This document shows positions 56,134 to 64,000 of a stretch of DNA of 64,000 nucleotides, piece by piece; the stretch's first letter is position 1, and every line of letters starts with the position of its first letter. Source of the stretch: DATCJU01 sp036562635 (GTDB taxonomy: Bacteria; Actinomycetota; Actinomycetes; Mycobacteriales; Pseudonocardiaceae). Both the position numbers and the translations under genes were made by a program. The stretch is from assembly GCA_036562635.1 (NCBI GenBank), contig DATCJU010000093.1, forward strand, positions 1 to 64,000, given 5' to 3'. The notes under the pieces are model-generated. The model saw only the letters and a program-made list of their open reading frames with translations, was not told where the DNA came from and ran no database searches.

Positions 56134-57819
56134 TCAGGCGAAGATCACGCTGAGCACCAGGGTCAGCACCAGGACGCCGATGCCCAGAAGCAGCGGCGAC
56201 CGGTACCAGCCGGCGTCCTCACCGGTGGTCGAGTGCCGCAGGCTCTCCTTCGGCGTCAACCCGTACACCAGGCCCACCAACTCGGCCTCCGGCTTCGGCT
56301 TGGTCCCCAGGCTGACCAGCACGCTCACCGTGACGTCGACGACGAAGGCCAGGCCCGCGCCCAGGAAGCTCGCCCCCTGCCCGGGCAGGTTGATCACGCC
56401 GGACTCGTTCAGCACGAACACCGTGACCGCGGCCAGGGTGCCGAAGACCAGACCGCTCCAGCCGGCGGCCGGGGTCATCCGACGCCAGAACATGCCGAGG
56501 ATGAACGTGGCGAACAGCGGCGCGTTGAAGAACGAGAACAGCGCCTGGATGTAGTCCATGATGTTGCCGTAGCCGGAGGCGATGAACGCCGTCCCGATGG
56601 CGACCACGATGCCGCCCACCGTCGCCAGGCGCCCGACACGCAGGTAGTACTCGTCCGACCGGTCCTTGACGACGTAGCTCTGCCACAGGTCGTAGGTGAA
56701 GACGGTGTTGAACGAGCTGACGTTCGCCGCCACACCGGCCATGAACGAGGCCAGCAGACCGGTGATGGCGATACCCAGCACACCGTTGGGCAGCAACTCC
56801 CGGATCAGCAGCGGCAGCGTGTCGTTGTACTCCACGCCCGAGGAGGTGTCGCCGGCCTTGAGCGCGGCGATCTCCGGCACGACGACCGCCGCCACCATGC
56901 CGGGGAGGACCACCAGCGCGGGGATCAGGGCCTTCGGGTAGGCACCGATGATCGGGGTACGCATCGCGGCCGACATGCTCTTGGCCGACATGGCGCGCTG
57001 CACCTCGGCGAAGTTGGTGGTCCAGTAGCCGAAGGACAGCACGAAGCCGAGACCGAACACCAGACCGAGCACGCTCAGCGTGGCGTCGGTGATGCCGGTC
57101 AGGCTGGTGGCCGGCCAGGAGGAGAGCTGCTCGGCCCCACCGGGACCCGCGGTGACCTTGTCCACCAGCCCCTGCCAGCCACCGACCTTGGCCAGACCGA
57201 CGATGGTCACCGGCAGCAGGGCGGCCACGATCACGAAGAACTGCAGGACCTCGTTGTAGATGGCCGCGGACAGACCGCCCAGCGTGGTGTAGGTGAGGAC
57301 CACCACGGCGGCGATCACGATGGACAGCGGGATGGGCCAGCCCAGCATCAGGTTCAGCAGCAGGGCCAGGGCGTAGAGGTTGACCCCGGCGATGAGGACC
57401 TGCGCAAGGGCGAAGCTGATCGCGTTGACCAGGTGCGCGCCCCTACCGAAGCGTCGCCGCAGGAACTCGGGGACACTGCGCACCTTGGAGCCGTAGTAGA
57501 ACGGCATCATCACCAGGCCCAGGAAGACCATGGCCGGGATGGCGCCGATCCAGTAGTAGTGCACGGTCGGGACGCCGTGCTGGGCCCCGTTGGCGGCCAT
57601 GCCGAGCAGCTCCAGGGCGCCCAGGTTGGCCGAGATGAAGGCCAGTCCGGTCACCCAGGCCGGCAGCGACCGGCCGGACAGGAAGAAGTCCAGGCTGCTC
57701 GAGACCGATCGGCGAGCCAGGTAGCCGATGCCCAGGACGATCACGAAGTAGATCGCGAGCAGGGCGTAGTCAAGCGCGCTGATGTCGAGCCGTAGGTCGG
57801 ACTGTGCGTACGCCGACAC
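56134..57819 (-). CDS. sodium:solute symporter (SSS family)
   Basis: 561 residues from GTG at 57819, with GGGGAGG about 9 bases upstream. Around 13-14 transmembrane helices. YLARRSVSSSLDFFLSGRSLPAW and LAFISANLGALELLGMAANG are SSS landmarks, and VLTYTTLGGLSAAIYNEVLQFF is the sugar/monocarboxylate-type motif. It is closest in look to SglT/inositol-like transporters, though the substrate is not predictable from sequence alone. Operon with the small membrane protein. Confidence 0.9.
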   Translation of the reverse strand: MSAYAQSDLRLDISALDYALLAIYFVIVLGIGYLARRSVSSSLDFFLSGRSLPAWVTGLAFISANLGALELLGMAANGAQHGVPTVHYYWIGAIPAMVFLGLVMMPFYYGSKVRSVPEFLRRRFGRGAHLVNAISFALAQVLIAGVNLYALALLLNLMLGWPIPLSIVIAAVVVLTYTTLGGLSAAIYNEVLQFFVIVAALLPVTIVGLAKVGGWQGLVDKVTAGPGGAEQLSSWPATSLTGITDATLSVLGLVFGLGFVLSFGYWTTNFAEVQRAMSAKSMSAAMRTPIIGAYPKALIPALVVLPGMVAAVVVPEIAALKAGDTSSGVEYNDTLPLLIRELLPNGVLGIAITGLLASFMAGVAANVSSFNTVFTYDLWQSYVVKDRSDEYYLRVGRLATVGGIVVAIGTAFIASGYGNIMDYIQALFSFFNAPLFATFILGMFWRRMTPAAGWSGLVFGTLAAVTVFVLNESGVINLPGQGASFLGAGLAFVVDVTVSVLVSLGTKPKPEAELVGLVYGLTPKESLRHSTTGEDAGWYRSPLLLGIGVLVLTLVLSVIFA

Positions 57820-58208
57820 CCTGGCCCACCTCCCCACATCAACATCAACAAACACAATTCACCAAGAATGGCGACAATTCGCGCACACTACCCCACCACG
57901 CCCCGGCTGACCGTGGAACCCTCCGTGATGTCCGGCGAACAGTGGAGGACCGGACCGAGTGGGTGGGCCGGGGAAGGCGTCGACCCGGTTGTCGGTCGGT
58001 TCACCGGAAAAAGGCCGCTCCCCGGGCGGCGAGGGGCACCGTCCGGGGAGCTGGGAGGCGCACCCCGGAGCACACATGCCATCGGCCCGGGGAGGGGGGA
58101 TGTGGGGATGAGGGCATCCGGCGGGGGGTGACGCCGGGCCCAGGTGCCGTGGCAATGCGCTCGGCCGGGCGCGCCGGTCTGGGTGGTCGGAGAACCGCGT
58201 CGCCCCGA
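57820..58208. other. 389-base intergenic region
   Basis: No gene supported. The 45 bases upstream of the symporter are A/T-rich for this genome (57835-57875) and probably hold its promoter. No strong repeat or hairpin was seen. Confidence 0.4.
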
Positions 58209-58502
58209 TCAGGCGGGTGCGCCGGCGACGAGCTTCACCGACTCCGGTCCGCGCCAGTGCAGCTCGACCTCGCACAGGCGCTTGAACTTGCGGCCGTCAC
58301 GCAGCTGCCACAGGGCAACCAGCCAACGGCCGGGTGGCTCGGTCCACCGGGTCAGGTAGTCCTCCGCGGCGACCTGGGCGTACTCCTGGACCCCCTTGCC
58401 CACGTAGGGACCGTGGTCGTCCACGTCCTCCACGTGTTCGAGCACACGCCGACCGCGGTCGATGCGGAACAGCTCGACGCGATGCCAGTAACTCCACGCC
58501 AT
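58209..58502 (-). CDS. small conserved-looking protein of unknown function
   Basis: 97 residues from ATG at 58502: WSYWHRVELFRIDRGRRVLEH, then YAQVAAEDYLTRWTEPPGRW and LVALWQLRDGRKFKRL. Codon use and composition look coding (no low-complexity runs, aromatic-rich). I do not recognise the family. It is soluble, with mixed alpha/beta character, and lies alone between the symporter region and the divergently oriented DUF5753 regulator. Confidence 0.6.
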   Translation of the reverse strand: MAWSYWHRVELFRIDRGRRVLEHVEDVDDHGPYVGKGVQEYAQVAAEDYLTRWTEPPGRWLVALWQLRDGRKFKRLCEVELHWRGPESVKLVAGAPA

Positions 58503-58638
58503 GCTTGCTCAGGCCCCCTCACCACGACAGGTACCGCCCCGACGACCACGACCGCCGGGGCCCGTGGCCGGTGTGTTGTAACGTCCGAGCGCGCACCGTC
58601 AACAGCGCAGCACTCTACGTGATCGCCCAGACCGTAGC

Positions 58639-58650
58639 TGGCAATTGCCA
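58639..58650. promoter_or_regulatory. perfect palindrome TGGCAATTGCCA
   Basis: 12-base perfect dyad, 139 bases upstream of the DUF5753 regulator start, in the divergent spacer. Candidate autoregulatory operator for the helix-turn-helix protein. Confidence 0.45.
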
Positions 58651-58788
58651 ATCAGCACATGCCCCAGTCGGGTAACAGCCCTTTCCGCGCCGATTTTCAC
58701 TCGGAAGTGCTGCGGACCGGTGACGATGTTCACGCTCCGCAACAAGAAGCAGCCGTCGGTCCTGGACCGCATGGCAGGAGGTTCGCCC

Positions 58789-59643
58789 ATGACGACCGTC
58801 CAGAGCCCCACCGTTCGACGTCGCCGACTGGCCATGGAACTCCGCCGTCTCCGCGAGGAGGCGAACCGCAGCTGCGAGGAGGTCGCCCGCCACCTCGGAT
58901 GCTCCCCCTCCAAGATCAGTCGGATCGAGCTCGCCCGCCGTCCGGCCAGCATCGGCGACGTCCGACTCCTGCTGGACTACTACGGCGTCGACGGGGCCCA
59001 GGCCGAGGCCCTGCTGGCGTTGGCCAAGGACGCCAAGCAGAAGGGCTGGTGGCACGCGCACGAGGACGCCCTCCCGGAGAGCTTCCAGGTCTTCGTCGGG
59101 CTGGAGACCGAGGCGTCTGCGATCCGCACCTTCGAGCCGCTGCTGATCCCGGGGCTGCTGCAGACCGAGGAGTACGCGCGTGCCGTGCTGCTGACCGCGG
59201 TCGGCGCCGATCCGTCCGACGTGGAGCAGCGCGCCCAGGTACGCATGACGCGACAGGCCGTGCTGCACCGTCCCAACCCGGTCCGGCTGTGGGCGTTGCT
59301 CGACGAGGCGGCCCTGCACCGTCCGGTGGGCGGGCCGACCGTGATGCGCGCCCAGCTGGAACGACTCGTGGAACTGGCCGAGCTGCCGCACATCACGCTG
59401 CAGGTGCTGCCGTTCTCCGCCGGCGCCCACCCGGCGATGTCCGGGGCGTTCGTGATGTTGGAGTTTCCCTCACCGAACGATCCCACGATCGTGTACTTGG
59501 ACAGCCTCACTGGCGGTCTGTATACGGAAAAGGCCGCAGAAATCGAGCGGTTCTCCCTGATGTGGGAACACCTACGGGCGAAGGCGTGCGCCCCCGATGA
59601 ATCCGTCGCACTCATCGCGGCGAAGGCGAAGGAGCTGGCGTGA
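58789..59643 (+). CDS. XRE-family regulator with DUF5753 domain
   Basis: 284 residues from ATG at 58789 with AGGAGG 7 bases upstream. A helix-turn-helix at about 10-60 (LRRLREEANRSCEEVARHLG, then CSPSKISRIELARR) is followed by the DUF5753 region (LLIPGLLQTEEYARAVL; VRLWALLDEAALHRP; HITLQVLPFSAGAHPAM). Its stop overlaps the DUF397 start by 4 bases. It is a complete relative of the truncated gene at the window start. Presumed DNA-binding regulator with a small-molecule or protein partner. Confidence 0.93.
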   Translation: MTTVQSPTVRRRRLAMELRRLREEANRSCEEVARHLGCSPSKISRIELARRPASIGDVRLLLDYYGVDGAQAEALLALAKDAKQKGWWHAHEDALPESFQVFVGLETEASAIRTFEPLLIPGLLQTEEYARAVLLTAVGADPSDVEQRAQVRMTRQAVLHRPNPVRLWALLDEAALHRPVGGPTVMRAQLERLVELAELPHITLQVLPFSAGAHPAMSGAFVMLEFPSPNDPTIVYLDSLTGGLYTEKAAEIERFSLMWEHLRAKACAPDESVALIAAKAKELA

Positions 59644-59867
59644 CCACCAACGGCGGCAAGCGGCTGGGCCGAACCCTGCCGCACACTGTCTGGAAGAAGA
59701 GCAGCTACAGCGACAACCTGGGCAACTGCGTCGAGACGGCCCTGCTGCCGGACGGCACCGCGGTGCGCGACTCGAAGAACCCGTCCGGCCCGGTGCTGCA
59801 CTTCTCCGCACCGGTCTGGCAGGCCTTCCTCTCCAGAGCGAAGGCCGGCCTGCTCGATCTGGAGTGA
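59640..59867 (+). CDS. DUF397 domain protein
   Basis: 75 residues from GTG at 59640. WKKSSYSDNLGNCVETALL, AVRDSKNPSGPVLHF and WQAFLSRAKAGLLDL give the full DUF397 pattern. Translationally coupled to the DUF5753 regulator and followed by a poly-T terminator, so the pair is a closed two-gene unit. Confidence 0.92.
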   Translation: MTTNGGKRLGRTLPHTVWKKSSYSDNLGNCVETALLPDGTAVRDSKNPSGPVLHFSAPVWQAFLSRAKAGLLDLE

Positions 59868-59888
59868 TCGAGACGCAGGTGAGGACAT

Positions 59889-59919
59889 GGGGCGGCCGAG
59901 TTCTCGGCCGCCCCTTTTT
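59889..59919 (+). terminator. Rho-independent terminator
   Basis: 12-bp perfect stem (59889-59900 with 59903-59914), 2-base loop, then five T residues. Closes the DUF5753/DUF397 unit. Confidence 0.88.
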
Positions 59920-60057
59920 CGCCCTTGTCGACACGGACAGTAAGAGAAGAATTCCCACTATCGTGGGAAATGGACAGCGGAATACCACGAGCCGTGAACG
60001 AGGAAGTTCTCTCCCCCCGCCACGGCGACACTCTGAATCGTATCCAGTGAGGAACGT

Positions 60058-60076
60058 CACAACGACACTCGTTGTG
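60058..60076. promoter_or_regulatory. palindrome CACAACGA-N3-TCGTTGTG
   Basis: Perfect 8-bp arms, 3-base spacer, with flanking GGAAC/TTCC extending the symmetry. Candidate operator before the orphan ATPase gene. Confidence 0.4.
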
Positions 60077-60277
60077 TTCCTTCTGTCCGATTCATTCCCC
60101 TATCGAAGATCACTTTTCTTTCCACCGAAGGACTTACCTCGCCTTGACGGTGAGTGACGTGATGCGACATTCGACGGGTCTTTCTCCACCCACCGGGTGA
60201 AAGATCATCATCTCCGTCCGGTGATCCCCTCGCGCAGTGCACGGTTGTCCGGGACAGGACGACGGAGGACACACACG

Positions 60278-62230
60278 ATGGGAGAACCGACGCACCGGAC
60301 GCTGCGGATCCAGTGGATCCAGATCAAGAGCGACCAGGACTGGCAGGAACCCTACGACCTGGACGGACGGCTGGTCGCGGTGCTCGGCCCCATCGACCGT
60401 GGCAAGACGTCCATGGTGGACTGCATCGACTACCTCCTCGGCCGGTCGGTGACGTTCCGGGGTGCGGTGGCCACTCACCTTCGCGGTGTCCGGGCCCAGC
60501 TGCGCATCGGTGACGGCACCTTCGTGCTGTGCCGCACCCGCAGACCGGACGGCCCGGAAGCCCCCGAGGTCCAGGTCTCGGAGGCGAACGGCACCCCGAT
60601 CGGCACGTTCCCGGTCACCACCACCGACGGACAGACCACCATCTCCGACTGGCTGCTGGAACAGTTCGGCCTGCGGGAGCTGTTCGGCTCGGTGACGCTG
60701 CCGAAGGGCCGTACCCCCTCCTTCGCCGAGGACCTGCTGCCCTACCTGCACATCCGGCAGGAGGACATCGACCGCTTCGTCGTCCGCTCCTCCACGTCCT
60801 CCGAGGAGGACCAAGCCCGACTGAAGGTGGCGCGGCTCCTGCTGGGGCTGGACAGCACGGAGGTGGCCCGCGTCGAAGCGCACCTGAGAGCCCTGAAGAA
60901 CACGATCAAACGCCAGAGTACGGAGCTGCGGAGACTCGAGACGTTCCTGGAGGACTCCGAGAGCACCCGACGCGAAACCCTGGACGCGGAGATCGCCCGG
61001 CTCCGTGCCGAGGAGAAGAAGGCCGACGAGCGCCACACCACCCTGTGCAACCAGCTCCAGGCCGCCACCCACTTCGTCGCGGACCTGCGGCGACAGGCCG
61101 ACCAGGCGCACCACGACCTGCTCGAGGCCCAGCGCCGGATGCGTGAGGCGGCGGAACACCACCACAAGGTCCTCGGCACGCTCACCGCCCTGGACCGGGC
61201 GGTGGCCGAGCTGGAGGCGGACGGCGTCACCCCTGTCGAGCAGAGCTCGCTCGAGCTGGCGTACGCCACGTGCCCGGCCTGCGGCAGCGACCTGACCGGG
61301 CGCGTGGTCGACCCCGGTCACTGCAGCCTGTGCACCCTCCCGCTCCCGGAGACGGCCCGGGGCGAGGAGCTCGCCCACCTGCGCCGGGCCAGGCAGCGGG
61401 CCCGGCAGGAACTGGAGGAGAGCGGCCCCGCCCAGGAACGGGCCCGGCAGGAACTGGAGGACGCACAGCGGGAGTTCGACCGGATCCGGCAGCTGCTCGA
61501 CGAACGCACCAGGACCGTGGTCACCCCGTACGTGGACACCATCGCCACCGCCCGGGCCGACCTGGAGTCGATCCGCGCCCGGCTCGCCGAGCTGGAACGG
61601 CTGCGCAGACCGTACGAACGGCTGGCCCGGCGCCGTGAGCAACTCGACGCACAGAAGGCGGACAAGAAGAAGGCACAGCAGGACCTCACCCGGCTCCGGG
61701 CCGAGCTGGACCAGAGCCAGGCAGGTCTGGACCGGCTGAACGAGCTGTTCCTCGAGAACATCAGGGCCTTCGGACTCCCCTGGGCCACCGGCAAGGCTCG
61801 TCTGGACCCGAAAACCCTGCTCCCCCTGGTCGACGAACAGTCCTTCGACCAGCGTGGCGGTGGCTCCCGCACCGCCGTGTCCGTCGCCTACAGCCTCGCA
61901 CTGCTGATGTACGCGCTGGAGAGCCCGCACCTCTTCCGGCTGCCCACCCTGCTGATCCTGGACTCACCGCAGAAGAACCTGGGTCACAACGCGGAGGACC
62001 AGGAGGTCGCGGCACGGATCTACCACCGGATCGGCGACTACTTCGAGCAGCGGCGGCAGACACTGGGCGGCCGGTACGAGCACTTCCAGCTGATCGTCGT
62101 GGACAACGACCTTCCCGCGGAGGTCCGGCCCCACTTCCAGAAGATCGTCGAGTTCGGGGAGGGTCATCTCCCCGGTTTCGTCCGCGGCCTCACCGATCCG
62201 CACGCCACCCCACCACCCCGGACCAGGTGA
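60278..62230 (+). CDS. orphan SMC/Rad50-like coiled-coil ATPase with zinc ribbon
   Basis: 650 residues from ATG at 60278 with GGAGG 9 bases upstream. Walker A GPIDRGKTS (37-45) sits in an AAA_23-like N domain. Coiled coil spans about 190-320 and 365-500, interrupted by a four-cysteine ribbon (C332, C335, C349, C352). An ABC-signature-like QRGGGSRTAVSVAYSLAL (about 523-540) and Walker B TLLILDSPQ follow; Asp562 is kept but the usual catalytic Glu is Ser563. This is the layout of DNA-repair and phage-defence SMC-like ATPases. No nuclease or partner gene is adjacent, and the function is unknown. Confidence 0.7.
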   Translation: MGEPTHRTLRIQWIQIKSDQDWQEPYDLDGRLVAVLGPIDRGKTSMVDCIDYLLGRSVTFRGAVATHLRGVRAQLRIGDGTFVLCRTRRPDGPEAPEVQVSEANGTPIGTFPVTTTDGQTTISDWLLEQFGLRELFGSVTLPKGRTPSFAEDLLPYLHIRQEDIDRFVVRSSTSSEEDQARLKVARLLLGLDSTEVARVEAHLRALKNTIKRQSTELRRLETFLEDSESTRRETLDAEIARLRAEEKKADERHTTLCNQLQAATHFVADLRRQADQAHHDLLEAQRRMREAAEHHHKVLGTLTALDRAVAELEADGVTPVEQSSLELAYATCPACGSDLTGRVVDPGHCSLCTLPLPETARGEELAHLRRARQRARQELEESGPAQERARQELEDAQREFDRIRQLLDERTRTVVTPYVDTIATARADLESIRARLAELERLRRPYERLARRREQLDAQKADKKKAQQDLTRLRAELDQSQAGLDRLNELFLENIRAFGLPWATGKARLDPKTLLPLVDEQSFDQRGGGSRTAVSVAYSLALLMYALESPHLFRLPTLLILDSPQKNLGHNAEDQEVAARIYHRIGDYFEQRRQTLGGRYEHFQLIVVDNDLPAEVRPHFQKIVEFGEGHLPGFVRGLTDPHATPPPRTR

Positions 62231-62260
62231 CGGGACGGCGAACCGTACCGAGACCCGTCG

Positions 62261-62659
62261 TCAGGAGGCGCGCCGAACCAGGTGACGACGTGCCACCGCG
62301 AGTACGGCCGTCCCCAGCAGGGTGAGCAGGAAGACCACGCCCCCGCCGCCGAGGACGAGCGGGAGGTAGTCGGGCAGCTCGCCCACCGGACGGGCCAGGT
62401 ACACCCCGTAGCCCACGGCACAACCGAGGAACCCGACCACGGCCACCGGCAGCACCACCCGCCGGGCCACCGTGGTGGTGGCGAGCACCAGGAGCCCGGC
62501 CACCGTGGCACACACGCCGAGGAAGCCCAGCACCAGCAGACTCACGTCGGTCATGCCGTAGGGATCGTCGATCACCCCGGCCGCCACCACGCACAGCACC
62601 GACATCACCGCGAAGGCCGCGACCGCTGCCGTCACAAGCCGCCGCTCCCGCACCTGCAC
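62261..62659 (-). CDS. four-helix membrane protein of unknown function
   Basis: 132 residues from GTG at 62659 with GAGGGGAGG upstream. Four transmembrane helices are clear: VTAAVAAFAVMSVLCVVAAG, SLLVLGFLGVCATVAGLLVL, VVLPVAVVGFLGCAVGYGVY and VVFLLTLLGTAVLAVA. No catalytic motif. Convergent with the orphan ATPase gene, so no operon link is implied. Not recognised. Confidence 0.7.
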   Translation of the reverse strand: MQVRERRLVTAAVAAFAVMSVLCVVAAGVIDDPYGMTDVSLLVLGFLGVCATVAGLLVLATTTVARRVVLPVAVVGFLGCAVGYGVYLARPVGELPDYLPLVLGGGGVVFLLTLLGTAVLAVARRHLVRRAS

Positions 62660-62775
62660 CCTCCCCTCGGCACCGACCGGCTCGCCGGTCCCCGCCGTGG
62701 CGCACGAGCCGGTCCCCTAGATGATCACACGCGCCCCCGGGTCGCGCCCGGCATACGTCGAACAGGCGCAGGTCG

Positions 62776-63435
62776 TCAGAACAGGCGCAGGTCGTCGCTC
62801 TCCCGGCCGCGCAGCGCGTCGTAGTCCAGCACCACGCACCGGATGCCCCGGTCCTCGGCCAGCACCCGGGCCTGTGGCCTGATCTGCTGTGCCGCGAACA
62901 CCCCGCGCACCGGGGCCAGCAGTGGGTCCCGGTTGAGCAGTTCCAGGTAGCGGGTCAGCTGTTCCACCCCGTCGATCTCACCGCGACGCTTGACCTCCAC
63001 CGCCACCGTGCCGCCCTCGGCGTCCCGGCACAGGATGTCCACCGGGCCGATCGCGGTGGGGTACTCCCGCCGGATCAGCGTCCACCCCTCACCGAGGGTG
63101 GTGATGTGCTCGGCGAGCAGCTCCTGTAGGTGTGCCTCCACCCCGTCCTTGACCAGGCCGGGCTCCGGGCCCAGCTCGTGCGAGGAGTCGTGCAGCACCT
63201 CGTCGATGGTGATGACCAGCTTCTCGCCCGCCTTGTTCTGCACCGTCCAGACACCGTCGTCCTCGGTCAGCCAGCACGGCGGGCTCATCCAGTTCAACGG
63301 CTTGTAGGCACGGTCGTCGGAGTGCACCGACACCGACCCGTCGGCCTTGACCAGCAGCAACCGCTGGGCCATGGGCAGGTGTGCGGTCAGCCGACCTACG
63401 TAGTCCACCTGGCAGCGGGCGATCACGAGACGCAC
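62776..63435 (-). CDS. nucS: mismatch-specific endonuclease NucS
   Basis: 219 residues from GTG at 63435, the usual NucS length. The N-terminal domain (VRLVIARCQVDYVGRLTAHL; LLLVKADGSVSVHSDD) binds DNA, and the C-terminal RecB-like nuclease core has PVDILCRDAEGGTVAVEVKR and GVEQLTRYLELL. NucS performs non-canonical mismatch repair in actinobacteria that lack MutS/MutL. The C terminus ends in DLRLF, resembling a clamp-interaction peptide. Divergent from the Nudix gene. Confidence 0.93.
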   Translation of the reverse strand: MRLVIARCQVDYVGRLTAHLPMAQRLLLVKADGSVSVHSDDRAYKPLNWMSPPCWLTEDDGVWTVQNKAGEKLVITIDEVLHDSSHELGPEPGLVKDGVEAHLQELLAEHITTLGEGWTLIRREYPTAIGPVDILCRDAEGGTVAVEVKRRGEIDGVEQLTRYLELLNRDPLLAPVRGVFAAQQIRPQARVLAEDRGIRCVVLDYDALRGRESDDLRLF

Positions 63436-63584
63436 CCGGCCAGGGTAGGCAGGGCCGAACCACGACCGGCGCCGGGTACCGCTCGCCCTCCCGGCCGCGT
63501 CCCTGTGGTCCGGGCGGTCGTGTCCGACGTGGCGTGCCCCGCTCCGGCTGAACGGGTCGGGGCCCGCAGGCATGATGGGCCCTC

Positions 63585-64000
63585 GTGGAGACGCTCGACA
63601 GCCGTGAGGTCTACGCCAACCCCTGGATGCGGGTGCGGGAGGACGGCATCCGCCGCACCGACGGTTCCGTCGGCATCTACGGAGTGGTGGACAAGCCGGA
63701 CTACGCCCTGGTGATCCCCCTCGACGGGGACCGGGTGCAGCTCGTCGAGCAGTACCGCTACCCGCTGGGCATGCGACGCTGGGAGTTCCCGCAGGGCACC
63801 GCACCGGGCCTGGCGCACACCGACCCGCTGGAGCTGGCGGCGCGGGAACTGCGGGAGGAGACCGGGCTGCGCGCCGGACGGCTGGTGGAGCTGGGCCTGC
63901 TCGACGTGGCGCCGGGAATGTCCAGCCAGCGGGGTCGGGCGTTCCTGGCCACCGAGCTGGTGCCCGGCCCCCCGGAGCGGGAGCACGAGGAGCAGGACAT
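63585..64000 (+). CDS. Nudix hydrolase (3' partial)
   Basis: Open from GTG at 63585 to the window end, at least 138 residues. YALVIPLDGDRVQLVEQYRYPLG and WEFPQGTAPG lead to the Nudix helix AARELREETGL. The Gly-to-Glu spacing before the helix is a few residues longer than canonical, as in ADP-ribose-pyrophosphatase-like members. SQRGRAFLATEL follows. The start codon has no clear ribosome-binding site. Confidence 0.88.
   Translation, partial: METLDSREVYANPWMRVREDGIRRTDGSVGIYGVVDKPDYALVIPLDGDRVQLVEQYRYPLGMRRWEFPQGTAPGLAHTDPLELAARELREETGLRAGRLVELGLLDVAPGMSSQRGRAFLATELVPGPPEREHEEQD

Larger units (their letters stand above)
59868..60277. promoter_or_regulatory. A/T-rich spacer upstream of the orphan ATPase gene
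   Basis: 410 bases, clearly less GC-rich than anything else in the window. It holds the DUF397 terminator and two perfect dyads: TTCCCAC-N4-GTGGGAA (59952-59969) and CACAACGA-N3-TCGTTGTG (60058-60076). The composition suggests transferred DNA or a strongly regulated promoter. Confidence 0.5.

Noticed and set aside
57868..58131. Plus-strand frame of 87 codons in the symporter spacer
   Set aside because: Gly/Pro/Arg-rich, no ribosome-binding site and no homology. The spacer looks non-coding.

Overview
The window is very GC-rich, densely packed DNA from an actinomycete, most likely of the Pseudonocardiales. Supporting signs are the GlgE maltosyltransferase pathway, a NucS mismatch endonuclease, XRE/DUF5753 regulators paired with DUF397 proteins, SCO6745-like, SAV_2336-like and DUF3558 proteins, a DivIVA-type coiled-coil cytoskeletal protein, many GTG starts and apparently leaderless genes. 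No phage, insertion sequence, CRISPR array, rRNA or origin was seen. One tRNA (Glu, CTC) is present.

Layout. 1-0.8 kb: tail of a DUF5753 regulator and its DUF397 partner. 0.9-4.9 kb: two methyltransferases, an enoyl-CoA hydratase and a lone ABC ATPase. 5-19.2 kb: glycogen/alpha-glucan island with glgX, a degenerate M50-like/TPR membrane protein, and glgP divergent from glgE-treS-pep2-glgB. TreS makes maltose from trehalose, Pep2 phosphorylates it, GlgE polymerises it, GlgB branches the chain, and GlgP and GlgX break it down. 19.3-22.2 kb: two paralogous zinc-metallopeptidase-like lipoproteins. 22.3-26 kb: icmA-type acyl-CoA mutase, an SCO6745-like protein and a thioredoxin-TPR protein. 26.2-29.3 kb: thiamine-binding protein, MarR regulator and an ABC-2 exporter. 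29.6-34 kb: a DUF397-like protein and a mannose locus (Tat-exported GH47 mannosidase divergent from a LacI regulator and mannose-6-phosphate isomerase). 34.1-36.4 kb: tRNA-Glu, an Erm-like rRNA methyltransferase and a frameshifted pepE. 36.5-42.3 kb: short-chain acyl-CoA genes (thiolase-meaB divergent from mce, then ccr). 42.4-48 kb: DivIVA-like coiled coil, three alpha/beta hydrolases and two small zinc proteins. 48.2-54.3 kb: duplicated 3-hydroxyacyl-CoA dehydrogenase, PTS-type dhaKLM and an aldehyde dehydrogenase. 54.4-58.5 kb: DUF3558 lipoprotein, a sodium:solute symporter with a small membrane partner, and a small unknown protein. 58.8-59.9 kb: a second DUF5753/DUF397 pair closed by a poly-T terminator. 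60-64 kb: an orphan SMC/Rad50-like ATPase with an embedded zinc ribbon, a four-helix membrane protein, nucS and a truncated Nudix gene.

Themes. Three metabolic strands dominate: storage glucan cycling; butyryl/isobutyryl/methylmalonyl/ethylmalonyl-CoA interconversion (icmA, meaB, mce, ccr, thiolase, 3-hydroxyacyl-CoA dehydrogenase, hydratase); and C3/mannose use. The least explained items are the orphan ATPase at 60.3-62.2 kb, the pseudo-protease/TPR fusion at 7.3-8.5 kb, the GH47-LacI-ManA locus and the recently amplified repeats in the DivIVA-like gene. No clear new multigene system was established; these are candidates.
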